Below are positions 1 to 9,794 of a stretch of 64,000 nt of DNA, in pieces (within the stretch, counting starts at the first letter, position 1; every line of letters starts with the position of its first letter). The translations under genes were made by a program, and so were the position numbers. The stretch spans positions 186,001-250,000 of the forward strand of contig JACKJS010000002.1 of NCBI GenBank assembly GCA_020637815.1, read 5' to 3'. The notes under the pieces were generated by a model. The model saw only the letters and a list, made by a program, of their open reading frames with translations, made no database searches and was not told where the DNA came from. Origin of the DNA: Hyphomicrobiaceae bacterium. GTDB taxonomy: Bacteria; Pseudomonadota; Alphaproteobacteria; Rhizobiales; Methyloligellaceae.

Positions 1-804
1 GACGCGTGAAACCTGCGCCTTTTTTCCAGCGATCATGACTCCACCGCCCTCGTTATTGATGAATTTGGAGCGTTCGATGCGCACGTTCGAGATGGTCTGA
101 TCGGGCCGGTCCGGCTCCAGGTCGATGCCCGCGCCCGGACGCGTCCCATGCGTGTCCCGGAAGACTGACCGGGTGACGAGAATGCGATTGCCCTTGATGA
201 TGGAAAGTCCTTGGCGCCGGTTCCCTTCTGCCTGGATGCGACAAAGCGCGACGTCTTCGGCATCCGTGACGTGAAAGCCGTCGCCCCACATGTTTTTGGC
301 GCGCACGTTCGAGATAGTGATGCGCTTGGAACCCTCCAGGATGAAGATGCCCATGCCCCATTCGCCGCCGCGGCCCTTGTGGTTGTTCCGATCGCCTACG
401 AGCGTGCCGCCCTTCACGGTGACGTCGTGGGCGTTCAGGATTCTAAGGACGGAGTAGTTCTTCTTGTCGGTGGGAAACATCTTCAAGACGGTGTCGTTCG
501 TCATCTTGAACGTCATGTTGCTCCTGAGGGTCAGCCGGTTGCCGCTGACGGCGTGAACGCGATAGGTGCCCGGCGGGACATAGACCGTTCCCCCAGTGCC
601 GGCCACCTTGTTGATGGCCCGCTGAATGGCTTTGGTATCGTCGGTTCGCCCGTCGCCTTTCGCACCGAATGCCTTGACGTTGACGGTCAAGTCCGACGTG
701 GGGACGGAGTTGCAGACCTTGTAGCGTGCCGCATGCGCCTGTCCCAACGGAAGGATGACGAGGAGAAGCGAGAGAAGCGCAGCAATGCGAAGACGTCTGT
801 TCAC
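1..804 (-). CDS. secreted right-handed beta-helix (pectate-lyase-like) protein, partial
   Basis: The reading frame is open on the minus strand from a GTG at 804 to the left edge, so 268 codons are visible and the C-terminus is missing. Residues 1-25 form a clean signal peptide (basic start, leucine-rich core, AHA cleavage site). Residues 42-65 match the N-terminal signature of the pectate-lyase-3/beta-helix fold (VKAFGAKGDGRTDD followed by AIQRAI), followed by repeated N-V-R/T-I strands typical of parallel beta-helix rungs. Such proteins are extracellular polysaccharide lyases, epimerases or hydrolases; no catalytic residue can be assigned. Its position at the edge of an exopolysaccharide locus suggests it acts on that polymer (inference). 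An AAGGAG lies rather far (18 nt) from the GTG; an in-frame GTG at 834 is the alternative start. Confidence 0.8.
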   Translation of the reverse strand, partial: MNRRLRIAALLSLLLVILPLGQAHAARYKVCNSVPTSDLTVNVKAFGAKGDGRTDDTKAIQRAINKVAGTGGTVYVPPGTYRVHAVSGNRLTLRSNMTFKMTNDTVLKMFPTDKKNYSVLRILNAHDVTVKGGTLVGDRNNHKGRGGEWGMGIFILEGSKRITISNVRAKNMWGDGFHVTDAEDVALCRIQAEGNRRQGLSIIKGNRILVTRSVFRDTHGTRPGAGIDLEPDRPDQTISNVRIERSKFINNEGGGVMIAGKKAQVSRV

Positions 805-919
805 GGCATATCCGTCGATTTGCTCCTTGGACACCGAACCCCAGCTAACACGATGACGAATGAATATCACATGAACGAGTGGCGTCGAGCCGATGGCACG
901 GCGTCGCGACACCGTCGTA

Positions 920-2044
920 TCAGCGGAGGGACTTCCGGATGACGTCGGCAATGCGGCGCGCGTCGTCGTCCGGCAAATAAGGATGCATGGGCAGGCTCAT
1001 CACCTGATGGCAGATCCTCTCGCTCACGGGCAGCGAGCCTTCGCCGCCGCCATAAGCGAGATAAGGTGCCTGAAGGTGCATGGGCTTCGGGTAGTAGATC
1101 GCTGAGGGGATCTCGGCCTCGTTGAGCGCCGCTTGGATATCGGCGCGACGGTCGGTCTTGATCGTATATTGCGCCCAGGCCGATTGCCGCCCCGGAATGC
1201 GTTTCGGCACCGTCACGGCGTCCCTCAGTTCCTCGTCGTAGATGCCGGCCAGATGGTCGCGGGCGGCAAGTTCGTCGTCCAGGATCGGCAGCTTCACCGA
1301 GAGGATCGCCGCCTGGATGCTGTCGAGACGTCCGTTGATGCCGATTCGGGCGATGTCGTAGCGGTCGGCGCCTTGACCGTGGACGCGGATCGATGTCAGC
1401 AGCGCGGCTAGATCGTCGTCGTCGGTCATGATCGCGCCACCGTCGCCGTAGCAACCGAGCGGCTTGGCCGGAAAAAAGCTCGTGCAGCTCACCGGCGCAA
1501 GGGCGCCGACGCGCTTGCCCTCGTAGGCTCCGCCGAAGGACTGCGCGGCATCGGAAATGAGGTTCAGGTTCTCACGCGCCGCGAGCGCGTTCAGCTCGTT
1601 CCAATCGGCCGGTAAGCCGAACAGATCCACCGCGAGGATGGCTTTCGGCGTCAGCGTCCCACCGGCGCGTGTCGAGGCGATCTTCGCTTCAAGATCGGCG
1701 AGATCGAGATTGAAGCTGTCGTCTTCCACGTCGACGAAGACGGGCGAGGCGCCGACAAGGATGATCGCTTCGGCGCTGGCGGTGAAGGTGAAGGAGGGAA
1801 CGAAGACCGCGTCGCCTGGCCCGATGCCGTAGGCGAGGAACGGCATGATGATCGCATCGGTGCCGCTTGAGCAGGAAATCGCATGGCGGACACCGCAATA
1901 GCCGGCGAGTTCGGTTTCGAGCTTCGTGACGGCGGGACCAAGGATGTAGCGTCCATCGTCGAGGACTTCTTGGATCGCCTCGGCGATCTGCGGCTTGAGC
2001 CGCGCATATTGCGTCTTCAAATCGACAAAGGGGACGCCCGACAT
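920..2044 (-). CDS. DegT/DnrJ/EryC1/StrS-family PLP aminotransferase
   Basis: This 374-residue protein is full length for the DegT/EryC1 sugar aminotransferase family, which transfers an amino group from glutamate to a keto group on a nucleotide sugar. The family opening (VPFVDLKTQY) is at residues 4-13. The PLP-binding site is visible as SFFPAKPLG with Lys194, preceded by SDAAQSFG (164-171) and followed by GDGGA. The C-terminal half holds GINGRLDSIQAA, also a family hallmark. It probably supplies an amino sugar, for example a 3-amino-uronic or 4-amino-deoxy sugar, to the polysaccharide made by the neighbouring locus. Substrate cannot be read from the sequence. It is divergent from the next gene across a 248-bp gap. 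Confidence 0.93.
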   Translation of the reverse strand: MSGVPFVDLKTQYARLKPQIAEAIQEVLDDGRYILGPAVTKLETELAGYCGVRHAISCSSGTDAIIMPFLAYGIGPGDAVFVPSFTFTASAEAIILVGASPVFVDVEDDSFNLDLADLEAKIASTRAGGTLTPKAILAVDLFGLPADWNELNALAARENLNLISDAAQSFGGAYEGKRVGALAPVSCTSFFPAKPLGCYGDGGAIMTDDDDLAALLTSIRVHGQGADRYDIARIGINGRLDSIQAAILSVKLPILDDELAARDHLAGIYDEELRDAVTVPKRIPGRQSAWAQYTIKTDRRADIQAALNEAEIPSAIYYPKPMHLQAPYLAYGGGEGSLPVSERICHQVMSLPMHPYLPDDDARRIADVIRKSLR

Positions 2045-2292
2045 GGATCTTCCTTCTGTTCTCGTTTTCTAGCGCTTTGGGACCGGGCTCTGGTCGTTGA
2101 GCGTTTCGGGCCGCGATTTCCCTAACCAAGTCGCAGGCTCACGGCAAGGGGACGCATCAAGACGACGCAACCTTGGCGATCGCAGCGCGTTTCCACCTCG
2201 GTCTTCGCGTTCAGACGGGGTTCAGGTCAGACCCTCCAATCTCTCGGGCGAGTTGGCCTTCCGAGCCGAGCGGCAGGCCATTGGAGGTTCAG

Positions 2293-4329
2293 ATGAAGCG
2301 CTTGTTTTTGGCGGGGATGCTCGCGATCGCATCGGTTGCGGCGGCCACGCTCTCTCCCCAAAAGGCCACGGCGGGCGGCGGCGTTTCGCCTTACGCCGCG
2401 GGCGATATCGAGGTCGACCGGTTCTACGATGCGCTCGCCCCCTTCGGCGATTGGGTGTCCGACCCGCGCTACGGCTATGTCTGGTATCCGCGCTCAGTGG
2501 CGGAGGACTGGCGTCCGTTCACGGTCGGAAACTGGATCTACACGGACGAGCACGGCTGGTACTGGGATTCGCCGGAGCCCTTCGCCTGGGCGGTCTATCA
2601 TTACGGCCGCTGGGGCTACGATCCGGAATATGCCTGGTACTGGGTGCCGGGTGACGTTTGGGCTCCGGCCTGGGTGCAGTGGCGTTACAGCGACGACTAT
2701 GTGGGTTGGGCTCCGGAGGCTCCGGTGCTGCCCGCCGGCGGATACGGCTATGGCAGGGGCTATTACGGCCCGCGCGGCTACGCTGGCCCGTCCTACGGGC
2801 CGGCTCCCGATGCGTGGACATTCGTGCGGCCCCGCTATCTCGCGGAGCCAGCCGTGCGGAGCTACGCGGTTCCGCTCACGAGTTTCTCGCTCGTGTTCAG
2901 CAGCACAAAATATGTCTACCGGCCTGAGTACCGGCACGGCGGCGTATACAACGCGGGCATGCCGCGCGACCACTGGTCAAGGGTTACGCACCGGCGCCTG
3001 GACCCGTACCGCGTGCACCGGTCATCCGATTGGGACAATGGCGGCCGCAACAGGCATCGTGACACGAACGGCAGAGCGAACAGAGACCTCTATGTCTACG
3101 CGCCGCACGTGAAGAAGAACGCCGCGCCGCGCCGCGCGCCCAGGACGATCGCGCAGAAGCCGCCACACCGGAAGGGCACCGCCAATCAGGCGCGGGCAAA
3201 TGCACCGGCCACGCAAGGAGCGTTGACGCCCTTCGAACGGGCCGCAGCGGTCAAGCCATCCTACGTTCAGAAGAAGCTGCTCGATGAGGAACGGCGGCGG
3301 CCCCCGGCCGGCCGGCCGCACCAGGGCGGCAAACCCAAGCAGGACGCGGCGAAAGCCAAGCCGGGAGGTTCCAAACCGGCGCGCACGAAGTCTGCCACCG
3401 CCAATCAGGGTCAGCCGAAGAATGCGCACCCAGATCAGGCCAATCGTGGACCTGGCCGAGGGCCCGGCGACGGCGATCGGGGCGGCCGAGGCAACGGTGC
3501 TCGCGATGGCGGCGCCCGCGACGGTGCGCATGACGGCCGTTACGACCGGCGTTCCGCCAGCCGCAATCCTGATGGATGGGATGCGCAGCAGAGCGGACGC
3601 GGGTCAAACGCGCGGTCCGAACTGCGCAATCGTCCCAACGGAAACCCGGAGGCCCGCGGGGACAAGGCCTACAAGCCCGACGGCAATGGACGCCATGGCG
3701 TCAACCCTGAGAACAAGAAGCAATCCGGTGCCAAAATGCCGGCCAACCAGACTCAGGCGAAAAAGCCACAGTCCAACCAGTCCCAGTCCAAGCGGCAGAG
3801 TGGACCGAATCCTCAGGCCAACAAGCCGAGCAGTCCGAAACCTCAGGCCAGGAAACAGAACGGCCCGGAGACGCAAGCCAAGGAGCAGCAGCCCAAGAAG
3901 CCTCAGGCCAAGATGTCTCAGGCCAAACAGCCTCAAGCCAAAAAGCCTGATGCAAAAAATCAGCGCGCCATGAAGCCGCAAACCAAGCCGCCGCAAGCCA
4001 AGCAGGCGCAGTCGTCCCGTTCGCAAAGCGGCCCCGGTCTCAGGTCCAAACCGAATGCGGCGAAGAACCCGGCTAAGGCCGCGCAGGCGCGGCCGAGTGG
4101 GCCCTCGCGCGACTATCGTGGCCACGAGAGGCGCCCTCAACAGCAGGCCGGGCAGGGTGGGAGCGGCAAGAAGAGCCATGCCATGAACGCTCAGCAGAAC
4201 GGCGGCGGTGCCAAGAAGGGCAGCGGCGCGACGAAGGGTGGCAACACGAAGAACCGAAGCCAGGCCAAGCAAGGCGGCGATGGCGGCAAGTGTCAGGCCA
4301 AGCCGTCAGTCTGCCGGAACCGCGGCTAA
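2293..4329 (+). CDS. exported DUF6600-like aromatic-rich protein with long Lys/Pro/Gln tail
   Basis: The start was placed at ATG 2293 because GGAGG precedes it by 6 nt and it opens a signal peptide (residues 1-28); the frame is open further upstream. The product is 678 residues. Residues 44-142 are the aromatic-rich domain known as DUF6600 (FYDALAPFGDW, GYVWYP, NWIYTDEHGWYW, HYGRWGYD, WYWVPGDVW, YVGWAP). From about residue 300 the protein is low complexity: first Arg/Gly/Asp-rich, then (about 480-640) tandem variants of Q-A-K-K-P-Q. The tail is strongly basic and probably disordered. Function is unknown; a cell-surface or extracellular polyelectrolyte-binding role is conceivable for a basic tail beside an acidic exopolysaccharide locus, but that is inference. 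Confidence 0.85.
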   Translation: MKRLFLAGMLAIASVAAATLSPQKATAGGGVSPYAAGDIEVDRFYDALAPFGDWVSDPRYGYVWYPRSVAEDWRPFTVGNWIYTDEHGWYWDSPEPFAWAVYHYGRWGYDPEYAWYWVPGDVWAPAWVQWRYSDDYVGWAPEAPVLPAGGYGYGRGYYGPRGYAGPSYGPAPDAWTFVRPRYLAEPAVRSYAVPLTSFSLVFSSTKYVYRPEYRHGGVYNAGMPRDHWSRVTHRRLDPYRVHRSSDWDNGGRNRHRDTNGRANRDLYVYAPHVKKNAAPRRAPRTIAQKPPHRKGTANQARANAPATQGALTPFERAAAVKPSYVQKKLLDEERRRPPAGRPHQGGKPKQDAAKAKPGGSKPARTKSATANQGQPKNAHPDQANRGPGRGPGDGDRGGRGNGARDGGARDGAHDGRYDRRSASRNPDGWDAQQSGRGSNARSELRNRPNGNPEARGDKAYKPDGNGRHGVNPENKKQSGAKMPANQTQAKKPQSNQSQSKRQSGPNPQANKPSSPKPQARKQNGPETQAKEQQPKKPQAKMSQAKQPQAKKPDAKNQRAMKPQTKPPQAKQAQSSRSQSGPGLRSKPNAAKNPAKAAQARPSGPSRDYRGHERRPQQQAGQGGSGKKSHAMNAQQNGGGAKKGSGATKGGNTKNRSQAKQGGDGGKCQAKPSVCRNRG

Positions 4330-4562
4330 GGCGAGGTTCCGCTCGTGATTCGCGTTTCAAGCCGCCGAATCGCGGGGTCGCCCCGACACACCCGCGCTCC
4401 TCTTGAGACGAACCGGAGCGCGGAGCGTGCACAAACGCGTCATCTGTGAGACAGACTTCTCCTGGGTCATGTGGGCTGACGATTTCGGGGTGCTTGCGGC
4501 ACTGTATCCGAAGTTCCGAAACCTTAGCGATGAGAAGCGCCGGTCTCGGTGCCGCGTGGGGT

Positions 4563-4994
4563 TCAGCGTACCGACGGCTGCAACGGCGTCTCGCGGCGGC
4601 AATAGGCCATGAAGCTCTGGCCACCGCACACGGCCTTCGCCTTCCAATCGTCGAAGTCCTTGTCGTCGAGCGGGTCGTCGCAGGTCTCCGAGACCGGATT
4701 GTCCGAAGCGCGTTTGAGCCAGCAATAGCGCCAGCTCTTCCGGTCCTTGTCCTCGCCGATATAGACGCGGCAGTAGCCGCCCTCCGGCACCAGGACGTCG
4801 ATCGTGTGGCGCCAAACCTTGCCTTTGTCGGTTTCGACCTCGGCGATGCTGCAACCGGTGACGCCATCACGCGCAAAAGCCGGGGCCAACGCAGTCCCGG
4901 CCGCACCGAGTGCGATGAGGAGCGCGGGCAGAAGCGCAGGACGAACCCATGACCTTCTCTTTTCCGCCGGAGCGTTCCGGACTGCTGACGTCAT
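4563..4994 (-). CDS. small exported cysteine-rich hypothetical protein
   Basis: I do not recognise this family. The start chosen is ATG 4994, which has GAGG about 10 nt upstream and leads directly into an N-terminal basic patch and hydrophobic stretch ending APAFA-RDG, a plausible signal peptide; a GTG at 5042 would add 16 residues. The mature part of about 100 residues contains six cysteines (CSIAEV, YCRV, YCWLK, TCDD, VCGG, YCRR), suggesting disulfides in the periplasm. It is divergent from the RND pump operon across about 220 bp, so it may or may not be related to it. Confidence 0.7.
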   Translation of the reverse strand: MTSAVRNAPAEKRRSWVRPALLPALLIALGAAGTALAPAFARDGVTGCSIAEVETDKGKVWRHTIDVLVPEGGYCRVYIGEDKDRKSWRYCWLKRASDNPVSETCDDPLDDKDFDDWKAKAVCGGQSFMAYCRRETPLQPSVR

Positions 4995-5213
4995 GGGGCC
5001 TGCCTCTCTGGAATCGGAACTGAATTCGTTGCCGGTCTGCACTCTTGCGCGACCGGCTGGCCGAATGTCGGCCTTATAAGGGCTCCGTTCAAGTCTCCAC
5101 GGGATTGTGAAACTCCGCCGGGAATCGGATTGCGGTGCTTGGGGTTTTCCCTCCTGATTCCCTGCTGTAGCATCACGGCGCGTTTGCGGGAAAAGTCGTG
5201 CGAGAGGGGTGCA

Positions 5214-6632
5214 ATGGCTCAGCCGGACAGTGCTGTGGGTCTTTGGAAGGTTGGTGTCGTCTGCGCGCTATCCCTTGTTGCAACGGCCTGCTCCGACGGC
5301 GGTGACAAGGCGTCCGAGGAAAATAAGCCGCTCCCCGGCGTAGTCGCCGAGGTGGTCACCGAGAGGGATGTCAGCGATGAGACAACCTTCGTGGGCCAGA
5401 CCCGTTCCTCTCAGAGCGTCGACATTCAAGCGCGGGTCAAGGGCACGCTTCTCGAGCGGCCATTCGTTGAGGGACATCAAGTGAAGGAGGGGGAGGTCCT
5501 CTACAAGATCGACCCTTCGGAGTTCGAAGCCAACCTTTTGGCCGCTAACGCGACCCTCGCCAAGGCGCAAGCCAGCTCCACCGAGAAGAACCTCACCCTT
5601 TCGCGCTACCAGGCCTTGGTCGACAAGAAAAGCCCTGGCGTCAGCGAAGCGCAGTACGACGTCGCATTGTCCCAGGCCAAGCAGGCTGACGCAGAAGTGA
5701 GCGCCGGCAAGGCGGACGTCGCCAACGCCAAACTGAACCTTGGTTACGCCACCATCACCTCGCCGCTCGCAGGCCGGGCAGGCATCTCGACGGTCGATGT
5801 CGGCAACATTATCGGGCCGGAAAGCGGCGTGCTCGTCACCGTGCTCGCGCTGGACCCCATCGAGGTCGATTTCTCCGTCGGCGAGCGCGTGTACCTGAAT
5901 TACATGGAGGCTAAGCAGGCAGGGACGGCGAAGGTGTTCACACCGCGGATCAGACTCGCCGACGGCAAGCTCTATCCGCATGAAGGCAAGGTCTATGTCG
6001 TCAACAACGAGGTCGACCCGGCGACGGGCACCATTGCCATCCGTCTGAAGTTCCCAAACCCAGACCGTCTCTTGCTGCCTGGGCAGTATGTCACCGTCCT
6101 TCTGACCGACGCCAAGCCCGAGAAGCAGGTCGTGGTTCCGCAGGCCGCAGTTCAGCAGAATCAGTCTGGTCCCTTCGTTCTCGTCGTCGACGGCAACGAC
6201 CAAGTGCAGTCGCGGGCGATCAAGACCGCTCAGCGTGTCGGAACCGGGATCGTCGTCACGGAAGGTTTGGTCCCCGGCCAGACCATCGTCGTCGAGGGCA
6301 TCCAGAAGGTCAAACCGGGCGCGAAGGTCAATGTGACCTTTCAGAACCCGTCGGGGTCGGCCGAGAATGTCGATGACACGCCTGCCGGGGGAGCCGCGAG
6401 CGACGCCAGCGGGACGGAGGCCGGGACCGGTAAGGCGCAGGATGCAAAGTCTGCGACACCTTCGGCGCCTGCCACGCAGGCCGGCAAGCCCGAAGCCGAA
6501 GATCACGGCAAGGTGCAGGACGAAGGTCCGGCGGACGGGGCGGACAAGGAAACCGTGCCCAATTCCAAGTCCGACACCGAGTCGAATGCCGGCAAAGACG
6601 GGAAGGCCGGCGACGATGCGGAGGCGAAGTAG
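5214..6632 (+). CDS. RND efflux periplasmic adaptor (membrane fusion protein), probable lipoprotein
   Basis: This is a 472-residue AcrA/MexA-type adaptor linking an inner-membrane RND pump to an outer-membrane channel. ATG 5214 follows GAGAGGGG. The N-terminus is hydrophobic and ends in a Cys (VATAC), compatible with lipid attachment, although the lipobox is weak. The barrel-sandwich hybrid halves are visible (SVDIQARVKGTLLE and the matching YATITSPLAGRAG), flanking an alpha-helical hairpin of roughly 70 residues, then the beta-barrel (PIEVDFSVGE) and membrane-proximal domain. Beyond the family's usual end it carries about 90 extra residues of Ala/Asp/Lys/Gly low-complexity sequence. It is followed after 6 nt by the pump gene, so the two form an operon; no TolC-like gene is in the window. 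Confidence 0.92.
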   Translation: MAQPDSAVGLWKVGVVCALSLVATACSDGGDKASEENKPLPGVVAEVVTERDVSDETTFVGQTRSSQSVDIQARVKGTLLERPFVEGHQVKEGEVLYKIDPSEFEANLLAANATLAKAQASSTEKNLTLSRYQALVDKKSPGVSEAQYDVALSQAKQADAEVSAGKADVANAKLNLGYATITSPLAGRAGISTVDVGNIIGPESGVLVTVLALDPIEVDFSVGERVYLNYMEAKQAGTAKVFTPRIRLADGKLYPHEGKVYVVNNEVDPATGTIAIRLKFPNPDRLLLPGQYVTVLLTDAKPEKQVVVPQAAVQQNQSGPFVLVVDGNDQVQSRAIKTAQRVGTGIVVTEGLVPGQTIVVEGIQKVKPGAKVNVTFQNPSGSAENVDDTPAGGAASDASGTEAGTGKAQDAKSATPSAPATQAGKPEAEDHGKVQDEGPADGADKETVPNSKSDTESNAGKDGKAGDDAEAK

Positions 6633-6638
6633 TAGATC

Positions 6639-9600
6639 GTGATCAGCGCCTTCTTCATAGACCGCCCGAAATTCGCGTTTGTCATCGCGATTGTGACGAC
6701 TCTTGTTGGCCTGTTGGCTCTGATGGTGCTGCCCATCGCGCAGTTCCCCGAGATCTCGCCGCCCCAGGTGCAAGTGACAGCGAATTATCCCGGCGCCAAT
6801 GCGGGCGTTGTCACCGAATCCGTGGCGGCCGTGATCGAAGAGCAGGTCAACGGCGTCGAGGGGATGAGCTACATGTCATCCCAAAGCACGAACGACGGCA
6901 GCTACACGCTCACGGTCACGTTTGGGATCGATACGGACCCCGACATCAATCAGGTCAACGTTCAAAACCGGGTTGCTCAGGCCATGCCGCAGTTACCCGA
7001 GGAAGTTCAGCGCCAGGGCGTCACGACGCAGAAGACGTCCACCACGATGCTGATGGTGGTTTCGCTCTATTCCCCAAAGGGCACATACGACAGCATCTTT
7101 CTTTCGAACTACGCGAGCATCAACGTTCTCGATACGCTGGCGCGGACGCCCGGGGTCGCGCAGGTCTCGAATCTCGGCGCGCGCGACTACAGTATGCGGG
7201 TTTGGCTGCAACCCGATCGCATGACGAGCCTCGGATTGACCGCGACCGATGTGATCGCCGCAATTCGCAGTCAGAATATCCAGGCGGCGCCCGGAGCTGT
7301 CGGCGCGGCGCCGACCTCGCCAACGCAGCAATTCCAATACACGCTCACGGCGCAAGGGCGCCTCGACAAGGTTTCCGAGTTCGAGGACATCATCCTCGTG
7401 GCGAAGCCCGACGGCACCGTGGTGACCCTCAAGGACGTGGCGCGCGTGGAATTGGGCGCCGCCAACTATGGTTGGTTCGGAGAACTCAACGGCAAGCCCG
7501 CCGCGCTCCTTGCGGTGTATCAGCTCTCCGATGCCAACGCGCTCGACGTCGCGGACCAGATTCGCGCCGAGATGGAGGTTCTGGCGCAGCGGTTCCCTGA
7601 CGATGTCGCTTACCAAGTCACCTACGACACCACGCTCTTCGTGAAGACATCGATCAAGGAGGTCGTAATCACGTTGTTCCAGGCGCTGGTCCTGGTGATC
7701 CTTGTCGTCTTTATCTTCCTGCAGGATTGGCGTTCGACGCTCATCCCCGCCATCGCAATCCCTGTCTCGCTGATTGGCACGCTCGCGGCACTGCTGGCGA
7801 TGGGCTTCACCATCAATACAATCAGCCTGTTCGGTTTGGTTCTCGCCATCGGTCTCGTCGTCGATGACGCCATCGTCGTGGTCGAAAATGTGCAACGGCA
7901 TCTCGCCGAGGGTCTCGAGCCGAGAGAAGCGACAAAGATCGCGATGAAGGAGGTCACGGCGCCTGTGATCGCGACGACACTCGTGTTGCTGGCCGTGTTC
8001 GTGCCGTCCGCGTTTACGCCCGGCATCACCGGGCGTCTGTTCGTCCAGTTCGCTGCGACGATCTCGATCTCCGTGCTGCTGTCGTCAATCAACGCGCTTA
8101 CGCTGAGCCCCGCGCTCTGCGCGGCAATTCTGAAGCCTCCGAAAAAAGCATCGTGGGGGCCCCTGGCGTGGTTCGAGACGGGGCTGGAAAAGACCCGCAG
8201 CGGTTACAACTCCGTCGTGCGTCACTTGATACGGCGGACGATCGTCGGGATTGGGTTGATCGCCGCGATGATCGGTGCGACCGCCTATCTCGGCATGACG
8301 ACCGCGACGGGCTTCATTCCGCAAGAAGATCAGGGCACGGTCTATGTGAATGTGAGCCTGCCGGACGGGGCCGCCCTGCCGCGTACGGCAGAGGTGATGA
8401 AGCAGGTTGAGAAGATTCTCGAAGACAACCCCGGCGTTGAGAACATTATCTCCGTCGGCGGTTACTCCATCCTACAAAGCACCGTGATGCCGAATTCGGC
8501 GTTTCTGATCGCCGTTCTCAAACCTTGGGACGAACGTACAACGAAGGAACTCAGCCTGCGCGGCATCATGCAATCCATCGGCCCGAAATTCGCGGCCATA
8601 CCCCAGGCCACGATCATTCCCTTCGTGCCTCCGGCCATTCCGGGACTCGGCAACACGGGCGGATTCGAATTTGTTCTCCAGGATACTCAGAACCGGCCCA
8701 TCGGAGATCTCGCTTCGGTACTCAACGGGCTTATCTACACAGCCAATGGGGATCCGACGCTGACCGGCGTCTTCAGCACCTTCACGGCGAACTCGCCTCA
8801 GTTCTTCGTTGATCTCAACCGCAAGCTCACGGAAACCAAGGGCGTGAGCGTCGAAGACCTGTTCACGGTGCTGAACGCCAATATCGGCACCTACTACGTC
8901 AACGACTTCAACAAGTTCGGACGGGTCTACAAGGTCTATCTCCAGGCCGAGGCCGACAAGCGGGAGAAGCCGACCGACGTGGGCGATCTCTACGCGCGCT
9001 CCAAGACCAATGCCATGGTTCCGGTGCGATCGCTTGTGACGCTAGAGCCGACACTCGGCCCGGACACCATCCAGCGCTACAACATGTTCAATTCGGCCAC
9101 CATCAACGGCAATGCCGCGTCAGGCTACAGCTCGGGCCAAGCGCTTGCCGCGATGGACACACTTGCGAAAGAGAACCTGCCTGACGGGTACACGTATCAG
9201 TGGACCGGTATGTCCTACGAGGAGGTCAAGGCCGGGGCCGCGGGCAATGCCGTCTTCTTGCTTTCGATCGTATTCGCCTACCTCTTCTTGGTGGCGCAAT
9301 ACGAGAGCTGGACCATCCCAATGTCGGTCATGCTCACGGTCGTGTTCGCCGTCCTCGGCGCGCTTCTCGCATTGCGTCTCACGGGCATCGCCCTCAATAC
9401 CTACGGTCAGGTGGGGCTCATTCTGCTGGTGGGGCTCGCGGCGAAGAACGCGATCCTCATCGTCGAGTTCGCGAAGGAGAAACGGGAGGCCGGCGAGCCC
9501 ATTGTGCAGGCCGCCGAGGAGGCCGCCTCGTTGCGCTTCCGTGCCGTCCTAATGACGGCCCTATCATTTGTCTTGGGTGTGTTGCCGCTAGTTTTGGCGA

Positions 9601-9791
9601 CGGGTGCCGGGGCAGCCTCGCGCGTCTCCGTCGGCGTTACCGTCTTTGGCGGGATGCTGTTCGCCACCGTCATTGGCGTCAGCTTCATTCCGTTTCTCTA
9701 CGTGGAATTCCAACGGCTACGAGAATCCGTGAAAGCCAAGACGGACGAGACCCCGACTTCGCCGTCGAAGTCCGAGCCGCAGCGGACGTAA
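6639..9791 (+). CDS. RND (HAE1 family) multidrug efflux pump, inner-membrane subunit
   Basis: The 1050-residue product has the length and layout of AcrB/MexB: TM1 at about residues 9-29, a large periplasmic porter/docking loop, TM2-6, a second loop, then TM8-12. The proton-relay pair is intact in TM4 (GLVVDDAIVVVEN) and the essential lysine is present in TM10 (LVGLAAKNAILIVEF). The N-terminal FFIDRPKFA and LPIAQFPEI motifs are typical. It uses drug/proton antiport to drive substrates out through the adaptor encoded just upstream. The start is GTG 6639. Drug specificity cannot be inferred. The next gene starts 3 nt after the stop, so it is probably cotranscribed. Confidence 0.96.
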   Translation: MISAFFIDRPKFAFVIAIVTTLVGLLALMVLPIAQFPEISPPQVQVTANYPGANAGVVTESVAAVIEEQVNGVEGMSYMSSQSTNDGSYTLTVTFGIDTDPDINQVNVQNRVAQAMPQLPEEVQRQGVTTQKTSTTMLMVVSLYSPKGTYDSIFLSNYASINVLDTLARTPGVAQVSNLGARDYSMRVWLQPDRMTSLGLTATDVIAAIRSQNIQAAPGAVGAAPTSPTQQFQYTLTAQGRLDKVSEFEDIILVAKPDGTVVTLKDVARVELGAANYGWFGELNGKPAALLAVYQLSDANALDVADQIRAEMEVLAQRFPDDVAYQVTYDTTLFVKTSIKEVVITLFQALVLVILVVFIFLQDWRSTLIPAIAIPVSLIGTLAALLAMGFTINTISLFGLVLAIGLVVDDAIVVVENVQRHLAEGLEPREATKIAMKEVTAPVIATTLVLLAVFVPSAFTPGITGRLFVQFAATISISVLLSSINALTLSPALCAAILKPPKKASWGPLAWFETGLEKTRSGYNSVVRHLIRRTIVGIGLIAAMIGATAYLGMTTATGFIPQEDQGTVYVNVSLPDGAALPRTAEVMKQVEKILEDNPGVENIISVGGYSILQSTVMPNSAFLIAVLKPWDERTTKELSLRGIMQSIGPKFAAIPQATIIPFVPPAIPGLGNTGGFEFVLQDTQNRPIGDLASVLNGLIYTANGDPTLTGVFSTFTANSPQFFVDLNRKLTETKGVSVEDLFTVLNANIGTYYVNDFNKFGRVYKVYLQAEADKREKPTDVGDLYARSKTNAMVPVRSLVTLEPTLGPDTIQRYNMFNSATINGNAASGYSSGQALAAMDTLAKENLPDGYTYQWTGMSYEEVKAGAAGNAVFLLSIVFAYLFLVAQYESWTIPMSVMLTVVFAVLGALLALRLTGIALNTYGQVGLILLVGLAAKNAILIVEFAKEKREAGEPIVQAAEEAASLRFRAVLMTALSFVLGVLPLVLATGAGAASRVSVGVTVFGGMLFATVIGVSFIPFLYVEFQRLRESVKAKTDETPTSPSKSEPQRT

Positions 9792-9794
9792 GAG

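Noticed and set aside
3740..4000. Short tandem repeats resembling a CRISPR-like array
   Set aside because: The repeats are imperfect, lack spacers of constant length and encode in-frame Lys-Pro-Gln-Ala repeats of the exported protein.
5268..6773. 501-residue minus-strand frame over the RND adaptor
   Set aside because: It is antisense to a gene with clear family motifs; long antisense frames are expected in high-GC DNA, and the translation has no recognisable domain.
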